The position numbers were made by a program, and so were the translations under genes. The notes under the pieces are model-generated. The model was not told where the DNA came from and searched no databases. It worked only from the letters and a program-made list of their open reading frames with translations. 49,091 bases of DNA from Rugamonas sp. GTDB taxonomy: Bacteria > Pseudomonadota > Gammaproteobacteria > Burkholderiales > Burkholderiaceae_D. The stretch spans positions 1 through 49,091 of the forward strand of contig NZ_JANXMI010000026.1 of assembly GCF_025354735.1 (NCBI RefSeq). Direction: 5' to 3'. Below are positions 8,488-17,155 of the stretch, piece after piece; position 1 is the stretch's first letter; each line of letters begins with the position of its first letter.

Positions 8488-10929
8488 ATGCAAGCTGTTC
8501 TGAAACAACATCCAAAGCTGCGCCTGAGCATGATCGCTCTGGCCTGCCAGATGGCCTGCCTGGGCCTGCCGGCCATGGCGGCCGACGTGGCCGCCGCCGC
8601 CGACGCGCAAGTCGCCGCGTCCGCCGCCGACACCACGCCAGCGGCGCCAGCCAAGGAAGTCGTCACCATCACCGGCAAAAAAGTCGGTATGGGCTTGATG
8701 GTGCAAGAAGAAGTGCCTAAGGCACGCAGCACCGTGACCGCCGAAGAGCTGGCCAAGCAGCGTCCGACCGGCAACATCTACGACGCGCTCGCCCTGATGC
8801 CTGCGGTCAACAGCTACAGCTACGACGGCACCGGCCTGTTCGGTGGCGGCCTGACCCTGCGCGGTTTCAACAGCGACCAGATCGGCGTCACCATCAACGG
8901 CGTGCCCGTCAACGACTCGGGCAGCTTCTCGGTCTTCCCACAGGAATTCGTCGATGAAGAAAACACCTGCCAGGAATACGTGACCCAGGGTTCGACCGAC
9001 GTCGACTCCCCGCAAGTGGGCGCGACCGGCGGCAACATCGGCATCACCACCTGCGATCCGGAAGACAAGCAGCGCTTCCGCATCATGCAAACCGGCGGCC
9101 AGCTCGACATGTGGAAGTCCTATCTGCGCGTCGACACCGGCAAGTTCTGGGACGGCAAAGCGAAGATGTTCGTCTCGCTGTCGCACGCGGAAACCGACAA
9201 GTGGAAAGGCGTAGGCAAGGCCAAGCGCGACCACATGGACATCGGTTTCAACTACGACTGGGACCGTTTCAACTACATCCACGGCACCTTCCTGTACAAC
9301 CACGCCGTCAACAACAACATCAGCACCTTCAATCTGTCGGATCTGAACAAGCACGGTTACTACTACGATTACGCGACCACCTTCACCGGCCGCGCGCCGG
9401 CGAGCCCCGGCACGGCCGGCAACGACGTGCTGCCCGCCAACGCCGATTCCTACTACAAGCTGGCGCTGAACCCGTTCGAGAACGTGGTCGCTTCGGCCAC
9501 CGCCAAGTTCCGCCTGAACGACACCACCGACATCAAGATCACGCCTTACTACTGGTACGGCTACGGCACCGGCGGCGTGGAAGAAAAGCTGATGTCGGAA
9601 TCGGGCTTCCTCAATCCGGCCACCGGCAAGCTGACGGCGGGCGTCGACTTGAACGGCGACGGCGACACCAAGGACAAAGTCCTGATCTACAACGGCAGCG
9701 TCACCCGCACCCAGCGTCCGGGCGTGACCACCTCGGTCATCGAAACCCTGGGCGACCATCAAATCCTGGCCGGCGTGTGGTACGAACGCGCCCATCACCG
9801 CCAGACCGGTCCGATGGAGCTGATCGACGCATCGGGCAATCCGGCCGACGCCTGGCTGCATGACAATCCCATCCTGCGTCCGGACGGCACGCCGTACGAG
9901 TCGCGCGACTGGCTGACCATCAGCACCGCCTACCAGGTCTTCCTGCAAGACACCATCTCGCTGTTGGGCGACAAGCTGCTGGTCAACATCGGCGTGCGCA
10001 ATCCGCACGTCAAGCGCGACTTCACCAACTACGCCAACGAAGGTTTCGCTTCGGGTACGACCTACAACATCACCAAGGAATACTCGGACACGCTGCCGCA
10101 GCTGGGCGCCCGTTACCGCATCACCAACGACGACCAGATCTTCGCCAGCCTGGCCAAGAACTTCAAGGCGCCGCCTAACTTCGTCTACGCCACCACCGGC
10201 AACAACGTCGTCATCAACGCCGCCGGCCAGCCGGTTCTGGCCAGCGCCGTGCGCCCTGAAACCTCGTGGGATCTGGACGTCGGCTACCGTCACCAGACCC
10301 AGGCGATCACGACGTCGGCGACCATGTTCTACACGAACTTCAAGAACCGCCAGGCCACCGCGATCGACCCGAACACCTTGACCAGCACGCTGACCAACGT
10401 CGGCAACGTCAAGAACAAGGGCTTCGAGCTGGAACTGGGCAACACGCCAGTGAACGGTTTCTCCGTCTACGCTTCGGTTGGTTACCTGAACACCAAGGTC
10501 GGCAGCAATCTGGTCGGCGGTCTCGATCCAGTGACCAAGGCCCTGGTCTATCTGCCGACGGCCGGCAACGAATATCCGCTGTCGCCTAAATGGAAAACCG
10601 GTCTGAGCGCTTCCTACGAGACCGACGCGTGGTATGTCCGCCTCAAAGGCAAGTACACCGACCATCAGCAAGCGACGCTGGCGAACGATGAAGAAGTGCC
10701 GGGCTACACCCTGTTCGATCTGGACGCCGGCTATCAGTTCCCAAGCTGGGGCGCCTTCAAGACCCCGAAGCTGACGCTGAACGTGTCGAACCTGACCAAC
10801 AAGCAGTACCGCAACCCGACCAGCCAGGCCACGAACGCCGTCGCCTACGGCGTCATCAAGGCCGCCAACGTGTTCTACAACCTCGGTGCGCCGCGCTTCG
10901 CGTCGGCCACCCTGCGCGTCGACTTCTAA
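8488..10929 (+). CDS. TonB-dependent outer-membrane receptor (first copy)
   Basis: 813 residues. A signal peptide ends near residue 31 (LGLPAMA before ADVAA). A low-complexity alanine stretch is followed by a TonB-box-like EVVTITGKKV, a plug domain to about residue 200 (NIYDALALMPAVNSY, LRGFNSDQIGVTINGVPVND, GATGGNIGITT) and a 22-strand-type barrel ending in phenylalanine (SATLRVDF), as expected for BamA-inserted porins. Two cysteines in the plug region (DEENTCQEY and ITTCDPED) could form a disulfide. The substrate is unknown; the position between purine catabolic and nucleotidase/nuclease genes suggests nucleosides or nucleotides. The ribosome site AGGGAG lies in TCTAGGGAGT, a word also before the second receptor at 25259. 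An intrinsic terminator follows the gene. Confidence 0.93.
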   Translation: MQAVLKQHPKLRLSMIALACQMACLGLPAMAADVAAAADAQVAASAADTTPAAPAKEVVTITGKKVGMGLMVQEEVPKARSTVTAEELAKQRPTGNIYDALALMPAVNSYSYDGTGLFGGGLTLRGFNSDQIGVTINGVPVNDSGSFSVFPQEFVDEENTCQEYVTQGSTDVDSPQVGATGGNIGITTCDPEDKQRFRIMQTGGQLDMWKSYLRVDTGKFWDGKAKMFVSLSHAETDKWKGVGKAKRDHMDIGFNYDWDRFNYIHGTFLYNHAVNNNISTFNLSDLNKHGYYYDYATTFTGRAPASPGTAGNDVLPANADSYYKLALNPFENVVASATAKFRLNDTTDIKITPYYWYGYGTGGVEEKLMSESGFLNPATGKLTAGVDLNGDGDTKDKVLIYNGSVTRTQRPGVTTSVIETLGDHQILAGVWYERAHHRQTGPMELIDASGNPADAWLHDNPILRPDGTPYESRDWLTISTAYQVFLQDTISLLGDKLLVNIGVRNPHVKRDFTNYANEGFASGTTYNITKEYSDTLPQLGARYRITNDDQIFASLAKNFKAPPNFVYATTGNNVVINAAGQPVLASAVRPETSWDLDVGYRHQTQAITTSATMFYTNFKNRQATAIDPNTLTSTLTNVGNVKNKGFELELGNTPVNGFSVYASVGYLNTKVGSNLVGGLDPVTKALVYLPTAGNEYPLSPKWKTGLSASYETDAWYVRLKGKYTDHQQATLANDEEVPGYTLFDLDAGYQFPSWGAFKTPKLTLNVSNLTNKQYRNPTSQATNAVAYGVIKAANVFYNLGAPRFASATLRVDF

Positions 10930-11003
10930 GTCCGGCTGCGGCTGCGCGGTGGCTGACATCGGCGCCGCGCAGCCGCAAATCCAGACGGGATGTCCGCACA
11001 CAG

Positions 11004-11028
11004 AACAGGCCTTCGGGCCTGTTTTTTT
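11004..11028 (+). terminator. Strong intrinsic terminator after the TonB receptor
   Basis: A perfect 8-bp stem AACAGGCC/GGCCTGTT with a TTCG tetraloop, merging into a run of seven T (11022-11028). It lies 74 bases after the receptor stop. The downstream nucleotidase therefore needs read-through or its own promoter. Confidence 0.93.
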
Positions 11029-11140
11029 ATCTATAATGTTGGCCAGCCTTGAGCGCCTCGCATCGCCCTGAAACACGGCGGGACGTTCAAGACTGGCACC
11101 GCCATCCGGCGCGGCGCCCGAACCCGGAGTTGAGCATCTG

Positions 11141-12853
11141 ATGATATTTTCACTGACCCGGCGCGCCGCCGTCCTCGCCGCCACGTTCGCGCTGGCCTCC
11201 TGCGCCAGCTGGCAGCACAGCGGCGTGACCGACATCCACCTGGTCGCGCTCAACGACTTCCACGGCAATCTGGAAGCGAGCAAATTCAAATATACCCCGG
11301 CCGGCCAGACGGAGGAACTCAGCGTGACGGCCGGCGGCATCGACACGCTGGGCGCCGCATTGCAGGCCTGGCGCAAGGAGGACGATCAGCTGCTGGTGGT
11401 CGGCGCCGGCGATCTCGTGGGCGGTAGTCCGGCCATGTCGTCGATGTGGGCCGACGAGCCGACCATAGGCGCCATGAACCGCCTCGGCCTGCGCGTCAGC
11501 GCCGTCGGCAACCACGAATTCGACGGCGGCCGCGCCGAATTGATGCGCCAGCAAAAAGGCGGTTGCGCGTCGCCGCGGCCGGAAAAAGCCTGCAAGCTGG
11601 AACCGACCTTCGGCGGCGCGCAGTTCAGCTACCTGGCCGCCAATGTGTTCGACATGGTCACCAACCAACCCTTCCTGCCGGCCTACAGCATCGAGGAAGT
11701 CCACGGCATCAAGGTCGGCTTCATCGGCGCGGTGCTGAAAGACACGGCCGACATGTCGCTCGCCTCCGGCATCGCCGGCCTGCGTTTCGCCGACGAAGCC
11801 GATTCCATCAACCGTGTGCTGCCGGAGCTGCACCGGCAGGGCGTGGACGTGTTCGTGGTGCTGATCCACCAGGGCGGCCGCACCGTCGACCAGTTCGACC
11901 AGCCCGACTGCGCGCACCTGACCGGCGACATCGTCGACATCGTCAAGCGGCTCGACCCGGCCATCCGCCTCGTCATCAGCGGCCACTCGCACAAAGGCTA
12001 TCTGTGCAAGGTCGACGGCCGCGTCGTCACGCAGTCCGAGAAGGAAGGCCACCTGCTGGGCCGCATCACGGTCAGCGTCGACAACGCGACCCACGCGGTG
12101 CGCGACATCAGCGCGCGCAATGTGGTCATGGTGCCGGGCGTGTACGCGCCGGCGCCGGAGCTCGACGCCTATCTGGCGTCGGTGCGCGCGCGCAGCGACG
12201 CCGTGCTGACGCGGCCGATCGCGCATCTGGCGGTGAACAAGGTGGAACGCGGCAAGGACTTGCCGATCGAATCGGCGCTCGGCGAGCTGGTGGCCGACGG
12301 CATGCTGAGGGCGGGCCGGCCGTTCGGCGCGCAGATCGCGTTCCAGAACCGTGGCGGCGTGCGCGGCGACCTGGAAGTGAACGCCGACCGCACCGCCACC
12401 ATCGGCCAGCTGCAAAAGGTGCTGCCGTTCGCGAACACGCTGGTGGTGATGAATTTGACCGGCGCGCAAATCCGCGCGCTGCTGGAACAGCAGTGGCTGG
12501 ATGGCCGCGGCGAAACGCGCGGCCTGCTGCAAGTGTCCAACGGCTTCCGTTACGCCTGGGACGACAGCCGCCCCGAAGGCCAGAAGGTGCTGCCCGACAG
12601 CGTGACGCTGAACGGCGCGCCGCTGGTGGACGACAGCAGCTACCGCGTCGCCACCAATAACTTCCTGGCCGAGGGCGGCGACTACTTCCCCGTCTTCAAG
12701 CAGGGCGGCAACCGCGCCCGCACCGACCTGCGCGACATCGACATGCTGTCGGCCTATCTGCTGGCGTGCGAGCAGGCCGGCAAGCCGGCCGGCGCCGCCG
12801 CCCCGGCCGGCCGCATCACGCGCGTCGACCAGGCCCACGCCGATCAACCATAA
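11141..12853 (+). CDS. Lipoprotein 5'-nucleotidase (UshA/metallophosphatase family)
   Basis: 570 residues. The N-terminus is a lipoprotein signal with lipobox LASC (Cys21); alanine at the next position favours the outer membrane. The metallophosphatase domain shows the metal-ligand motifs in order: LVALNDFHGNLEA, GAGDLVGGSPAMSS, AVGNHEFDGG and ISGHSHKGYLC. From about residue 370 is the 5'-nucleotidase C-terminal domain (IAFQNRGGVRGDL; LLQVSNGFRYAWD; YRVATNNFLAEGGDYF), which binds the nucleoside. The family removes phosphate from nucleotides, and some members also split UDP-sugars or cyclic nucleotides. It is the first gene of a tight trio with the phospholipase-D-fold protein (7-base gap) and the S1/P1 nuclease. 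Confidence 0.93.
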   Translation: MIFSLTRRAAVLAATFALASCASWQHSGVTDIHLVALNDFHGNLEASKFKYTPAGQTEELSVTAGGIDTLGAALQAWRKEDDQLLVVGAGDLVGGSPAMSSMWADEPTIGAMNRLGLRVSAVGNHEFDGGRAELMRQQKGGCASPRPEKACKLEPTFGGAQFSYLAANVFDMVTNQPFLPAYSIEEVHGIKVGFIGAVLKDTADMSLASGIAGLRFADEADSINRVLPELHRQGVDVFVVLIHQGGRTVDQFDQPDCAHLTGDIVDIVKRLDPAIRLVISGHSHKGYLCKVDGRVVTQSEKEGHLLGRITVSVDNATHAVRDISARNVVMVPGVYAPAPELDAYLASVRARSDAVLTRPIAHLAVNKVERGKDLPIESALGELVADGMLRAGRPFGAQIAFQNRGGVRGDLEVNADRTATIGQLQKVLPFANTLVVMNLTGAQIRALLEQQWLDGRGETRGLLQVSNGFRYAWDDSRPEGQKVLPDSVTLNGAPLVDDSSYRVATNNFLAEGGDYFPVFKQGGNRARTDLRDIDMLSAYLLACEQAGKPAGAAAPAGRITRVDQAHADQP

Positions 12854-12860
12854 GGACTGC

Positions 12861-14075
12861 ATGCGAAAACTACTTTTATGCGCGCTGCTGGGTGCGGCCA
12901 ATTTCGCCCGCGCCGAGTTCTCGACACCCGGCTTTGAACTGGTGCAGACCGCGCCGCTGGAAACGAGCTTGTCGAACAGCGACCTGCGCGACCCGGCCAC
13001 GGTCTGGTGCGAACTGTTCGACGGCGCCCGCAGCCAGATCGTGCTGGGCGAGTTCTACGTGGTCGGCCACGCCCGCAGCAGCTTCGACCAGGTGATGGCG
13101 CATTTGACGGCGGCCGGACGGCGCGGCGTCAAGATCCGCTTCCTGCTGGACCAGTCGGGCGTGAAGATTTCGGACGCCGCCACCATCGCGCAACTGCGCG
13201 CGATCCCGAATTTGGAACTGCGCGTCATCAACGTCGGCGGCATGACCGGCAACGGCATCCTGCACGCCAAGTACATGGTGATCGACGGCCGCACCGCCTA
13301 CGTCGGCAGCCAGAATTTCGACTGGCGCTCGCTGAGCCACATCCACGAAACGGGCTTGCGCATCGGCGACGCGAAAATCGCCGGCCAGGTGCAGGCCGTG
13401 TTCGACCAGGACTGGCGCGCCCAGGCGCTGATGGCGCAGGGACTGACCGTGCCGGCGCTGAACCAGTCCACCGTCGGCGCCGACTACGCGCAGGACGCGT
13501 TTTTGCTGACCAGCCCGAACGCCTACAATCCGGCCGGCGTCGGCGATTCCGAGAGCGGCCTGCCGGCGCTGCTGGCCGCCGCCCGGAGCGAAGTGCGGGT
13601 GCAGCTGCTCGACTACGCGCCGCTCAGCTACGGCCCGAACGGCACGCGGCCCTACTACGCCGTCATCGACAACACGCTGCGGGCCGCCGCCGCGCGCGGC
13701 GTGAAGATCAAGCTGATGGTCTCGAACTGGAACGTGGAAGCGCCGGCGCTGGCCTACCTGAAAAGCCTGGCCGTGCTGCCGAACGTGGAAATCCGCGTCG
13801 TCACGCTGCCCACCATGTCGACCGGCTTCATACCGTTCGCGCGCGTCATCCACAGCAAGACCATGAGCATCGACGGCAAGGTCGCGTGGGTCGGCACCAG
13901 CAACTGGAGCGGCGGCTATATGGACAAGTCGCGCAACCTGGAAGTGGTGATGCGCAGCGAGAAAATGGCGCAGCGCGTCGCCGCCCTGCATCAGCAGACC
14001 TGGGACTCGCCGTACGCGCAGCCGCTCGACATCAACAAGAACTATCCCCAACCCGCCAAGGCCAAACCGGAATGA
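12861..14075 (+). CDS. Exported phospholipase D-fold protein with two HKD motifs
   Basis: 404 residues with a short signal peptide (LLLCALLGAANFARA before EFSTP). Two HxK(x)4D catalytic motifs are intact: His135/Lys137/Asp142 in HAKYMVIDGRTAYVGSQNFD and His331/Lys333/Asp338 in HSKTMSIDGKVAWVGTSNW. PLD-fold enzymes act on phosphodiesters in phospholipids or nucleic acids (nuclease Nuc, PLD3/4-type exonucleases). Placement between a 5'-nucleotidase and an S1/P1 nuclease favours a nucleic-acid substrate, but that is inference. An AAGGA ribosome site is directly before the ATG. The stop overlaps the next start as ATGA, indicating translational coupling. Confidence 0.9.
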   Translation: MRKLLLCALLGAANFARAEFSTPGFELVQTAPLETSLSNSDLRDPATVWCELFDGARSQIVLGEFYVVGHARSSFDQVMAHLTAAGRRGVKIRFLLDQSGVKISDAATIAQLRAIPNLELRVINVGGMTGNGILHAKYMVIDGRTAYVGSQNFDWRSLSHIHETGLRIGDAKIAGQVQAVFDQDWRAQALMAQGLTVPALNQSTVGADYAQDAFLLTSPNAYNPAGVGDSESGLPALLAAARSEVRVQLLDYAPLSYGPNGTRPYYAVIDNTLRAAAARGVKIKLMVSNWNVEAPALAYLKSLAVLPNVEIRVVTLPTMSTGFIPFARVIHSKTMSIDGKVAWVGTSNWSGGYMDKSRNLEVVMRSEKMAQRVAALHQQTWDSPYAQPLDINKNYPQPAKAKPE

Positions 14076-15145
14076 AAAAACTCGCATGCATCGTCGCGCT
14101 CAGCGGCGCCTTCGTCTCCCTCAACGCGGCCGCGTGGGGCAATGACGGCCACCGCGCCGTCGGCGCCATCGCCGACCTGCTTATCAAAGGCAGCAACGCG
14201 CAGAAGCAGGTCGCGGCCTTGCTGCTGCCGGGCGAGAGCCTGGAAAGCATCGCCAACTGGGCCGACTGCGTCAAGGGCACGTACTGCGGCCCGCAAACGC
14301 AGGAGATGAAAGACTACGTCGCCGCCAATCCCAAACATGGCGAATACCACTACACGGACGTGCCGTACCAGGACGCGCATTATCATGACGGCGAAGTCGG
14401 CACCGCCACCGACGACGTGGTGCAGACGCTGAAGCAGGCCATCGCCGTGCTGGAGGACAAGGGCGACGACGTCTCCAATCCGCATCACTTCACCAAGCGC
14501 CAGGCCTTGCTGCTGCTGGTCCACCTGACCGGCGACATCCACCAGCCGCTGCACGTCGGCGCGGCCTACGTCGGCAAGGACGGCGGCTTCTTGCTGCCGG
14601 ACCGCCAGGGCCAGATCGACTCCGTGACCATGTTCGATACGCGCGGCGGCAACGACCTGCTGCTCGATGACGCGAAGCTGAACACCGCCGCCGCCCCGCT
14701 GATTCCGCCGCCGCCGCCGGCGCCAGCCGATGAAAGCAAGCCAGCATCCACCTACGTTCCCGCGAAATCGGCCACCAAGCCATTCCACTCTTACTGGGAC
14801 ACGACGGTGGTCGATTACGCCTTCCGCCGCACCGGCGTGCGCACGCCGGAGCAGTTCGCGCAGGCGGTCATCGCCAGCAAGCCTGAGGTGGCGATGAACA
14901 TCGGTGATCCGATCGGCTGGCCCTACCAGTGGGCCGACGACGCGCTGGTCGTCTCCAAGCTGGCCTTCGATGGCGTGACGGTGGGGCAGGTCTCCAAGCA
15001 GATTGGCCGCAATGGCGAGAGCTACAACCTGTGGGCGCTGGCGATTCCGGACAATTATCCGGTGCCCAGTTCGGCCGCCGCGAAGACGCAGCTCATCAAG
15101 GGCGGCTACCATCTGGCCGAGCTGCTGCAAACCATCTGGAAGTAA
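14072..15145 (+). CDS. S1/P1-family secreted nuclease
   Basis: 357 residues. A signal peptide ends in LNAAA and the mature protein begins with Trp22, followed by GNDGH (His27): in S1/P1 nucleases the N-terminal tryptophan itself ligates a catalytic zinc, so cleavage exactly here is required. Further zinc ligands are in IANWADCVKG, YHYTDVPYQD, LLLVHLTGDIHQPLHVG and GGNDLLLDD. The family cuts single-stranded DNA and RNA to 5'-mononucleotides, which the upstream 5'-nucleotidase could dephosphorylate. A proline-rich insert (PLIPPPPPAPADESKP, around residues 209-224) interrupts the usual fold and may be a surface loop. The frame is open upstream but overlaps the PLD gene; ATG 14072 overlaps its stop as ATGA. 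Confidence 0.94.
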   Translation: MKKLACIVALSGAFVSLNAAAWGNDGHRAVGAIADLLIKGSNAQKQVAALLLPGESLESIANWADCVKGTYCGPQTQEMKDYVAANPKHGEYHYTDVPYQDAHYHDGEVGTATDDVVQTLKQAIAVLEDKGDDVSNPHHFTKRQALLLLVHLTGDIHQPLHVGAAYVGKDGGFLLPDRQGQIDSVTMFDTRGGNDLLLDDAKLNTAAAPLIPPPPPAPADESKPASTYVPAKSATKPFHSYWDTTVVDYAFRRTGVRTPEQFAQAVIASKPEVAMNIGDPIGWPYQWADDALVVSKLAFDGVTVGQVSKQIGRNGESYNLWALAIPDNYPVPSSAAAKTQLIKGGYHLAELLQTIWK

Positions 15146-15178
15146 AAAAACGCGCGTCCCGCTGCGGGAAGCGCGCGC
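15144..15178 (-). terminator. Intrinsic terminator for the minus-strand M28 gene
   Basis: Read on the minus strand, a GC-rich stem (TCCCG with CGGGA around a 3-base loop, extended by CGCGCG on both sides across a 2-base bulge) is followed by seven T (the A-run at 15144-15150). It sits between convergent genes and in the correct orientation ends the peptidase transcript. It has no T-run for the plus-strand nuclease. Confidence 0.8.
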
Positions 15179-15184
15179 TAGTCG

Positions 15185-16720
15185 CTATTGAGCGGCCTGT
15201 TTTTTCATGGCTTCGACATACGGCGTCGTATTGGCATTGGCCGCGTTCCATTTCGGCGCCACCGGATCGTTGGCGATCATCAGCACGCCCAGCGCCACCA
15301 TGCGGTCCACCTTGGCCATGTTGGCGTAATCGACTTTTTCCCAGTGATCGCCCGGCGCGTGATAGTCCGGGTATTCGTACGCCACGCACAAGGTATGCGC
15401 CGGCACGCCCTGGTCGGCCAGCGCCTGGTTGTCGCTTTTGTTGAAATAGAAATCGCTATTGGCCTCGTTCTTGTAGACCTTGATGCCGGTGAGTTTGCCG
15501 GCGCGCTGGAACACCGGGCCGATGTCCGAAAAATCGAAGCCGGTCATCGACGCGTTGTTCAGTTGCGGGCCCTCCGAGCTGTCCGTGCGTCCGACCTGTT
15601 CGAGGTTGACGTCGGCCACGGTCTGCTTGATGGGGAAGACAGGATGGCGGCCGTAGTAGCGCGACCCCAACAGGCCCAGCTCCTCGCCGAACACGGTCAT
15701 GAACACGATGCTGCGCGCGGGCCGCTGCTTCATGCCGGCCAGCGCCGCGGCGATCTCCATCACCGATACGGTGCCGCTGCCGTCGTCATTGGCGCCGTTG
15801 TAGATCGCGCCGCCCTTGACGCCGAGATGGTCGTAATGCGCCGTCACCATCACGTAGGTGTTCTTCAGCACCGGGTCCGAGCCGCGCAGCAGGCCGATCA
15901 CGTTGCGCAGCTTGACGTCGCGCTCGTGCGGCGCCGCCAGGTTGATCTTCACGCGCGCCGCGCCGCCGTCGGCGCCCAACGCGTCCAGCGCCTGTATGGC
16001 TTGCGGCGAATGGACGGTGATGCGCAGCATGGCGGCCGTGGTCTCCTTGCTGTTGTCGGGATCGACCAGCCGCCCGCTGCCGCCGGCGTTGCCGGCCGGG
16101 TGAGCGCGGTCGATCAGCAGCAGCAGCGCCGGTTTGTAGGTCGCCAGCTTGGTCACCAGGGCTTGCCACTGCTCGTACGCGTGCATACCCTCGGTTTGCG
16201 GCATGGCCTGGAAGTCGGGCAGGTTGACGACGGCGACCTTGCCGGCCAGTGTGGCCTCGCTGTGCGCGTCCAACCCGGCCGGATTGACGGCGTCGATCTT
16301 GACGATGGCGACGTCGTTCAACGCCAGGCCTTGCACCAGGCTAAAACTCAGCAACTTGGCCGGCACGTCCAGCTGCTGCTTGCCGATATCGAGCCGGAAC
16401 GCGAAGCCTTGCAGATCCGGTTCCGCGAACTTCCATTGCGCGGTCTGGAAATAGCCGTCGTCGCCGACCGCCTCCAGTCAGGCGCGGCGATATTGCGCGG
16501 CGATGTATTCGGCCGCCAGGTCCTGTCCGCGCGACGGCGTGCCGCGTCCCTCGAGCAGGTCGGAGGCGATGAACGACAGGTGGCCGCGCATGGAATCGGC
16601 TGAAATGCGCTCGAGCGCCGCGCCGATGTCCGGCGTGAGCGCGGGGGCCGCGGCCGATGCCGCGCCGGCGCTGCCCGTGGCCAGTGCCGCCGTGACGGCG
16701 AGGGCGAGTAATCTCTTCAT
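15185..16720 (-). pseudogene. M28-family metallopeptidase interrupted by an in-frame stop
   Basis: The frame runs unbroken from ATG 16720 to the stop at 15185 except for one TGA at 16478-16480. The first part is 80 residues with a signal peptide, ending AAEYIAAQYRRA. After the stop the frame continues without shift (LEAVGDDGYFQTAQWKFAEP), exactly as an M28 aminopeptidase would; glycine (GGA) is the usual residue, so one G-to-T change explains it. Without the stop the protein would be 511 residues with metal ligands in VMVTAHYDHLG and NGANDDGSGT, the catalytic GEELGLLGS and NLEQVGRTDS. Restart at ATG 16366 would give 393 residues without a signal peptide, so a secreted enzyme is probably lost. 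A sequencing error cannot be excluded. Confidence 0.82.
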
Positions 16721-16737
16721 GCGGTGTTCCTGTCTGT

Positions 16738-16770
16738 GTGGTGGTGGTGGTGGTGGTGGTGGTGGTGGTG
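16738..16770 (+). repeat. Trinucleotide microsatellite (GTG)11
   Basis: Eleven uninterrupted GTG units (CAC on the coding strand of the adjacent genes), in the 78-base gap between the small hypothetical gene and the M28 peptidase start, 17 bases upstream of the peptidase ATG. Such arrays change length by slippage. Here a length change could alter translation initiation or spacing but would not shift a coding frame. Confidence 0.95.
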
Positions 16771-16798
16771 ATGCGGGTGCCGGCGACAGCGGCGATAA

Positions 16799-17032
16799 TT
16801 ATTTTTCTTGCAGCTGGTTGTACCACAATTCGCTGCGCGCCAGCGGCGTTTCCGGCGACAGGCCGGGATTCGGTATCGTCAGCACGCGCCGCTGCCTCAA
16901 GCCGGCGCGTTCGATGATGTCGCGCACGACGATGGTGGCGGCGCTGGCGCAGGCGCAGGCGGTCCACAGCAGCATCGGCGCGGCGGCCATCATGCGCTTG
17001 ATCGAAGTTGCGTGTTCCGCCCTGATTTTCAT
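16799..17032 (-). CDS. Small hypothetical protein with one hydrophobic segment
   Basis: 77 residues if started at ATG 17032; ATG 17053 or TTG 17068 would add 7 or 12. I do not recognise a family. The protein has one hydrophobic stretch (PMLLWTACACASAATIVV, about residues 19-36), which could be a membrane segment or an uncleaved signal, then a basic and polar tail ending SELWYNQLQEK. From residue 11 onward the codons are strongly G/C-ending like the neighbours, which supports real coding. It lies on the same strand as the broken M28 gene, 78 bases upstream, with the (GTG)11 repeat between. The ribosome sites of all three starts are weak. Confidence 0.5.
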   Translation of the reverse strand: MKIRAEHATSIKRMMAAAPMLLWTACACASAATIVVRDIIERAGLRQRRVLTIPNPGLSPETPLARSELWYNQLQEK

Positions 17033-17155
17033 TGTGGGTCGCCGTTGGTTCATCAAAAACAGCTTCAAGTTTGCCAGTGCGGCGGCGCTGGATCAAGTTG
17101 TTTCGCGGCCGCCGTCGCCGCGCCGTTACCGCGCCGTTAGCGGTGCGAGGCGCGA

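Noticed and set aside
8461-11376. 971-codon open frame antisense to the first TonB receptor
   Set aside because: Its translation is rich in Val, Gly, Arg, Ala and Gln without any domain, and it mirrors the receptor's GC-skewed codon positions. The plus-strand gene is clear.
13007-14071. Upstream in-frame extension of the S1/P1 nuclease, giving 712 residues
   Set aside because: The extra 355 residues are an Arg-rich shadow of the PLD-fold gene. The signal peptide at 14072 and the required N-terminal Trp show the true start.
16366-16480. Selenocysteine or programmed readthrough at the M28 TGA
   Set aside because: No SECIS-like hairpin is evident directly after the codon, glycine is the expected residue, and M28 peptidases are not selenoproteins.
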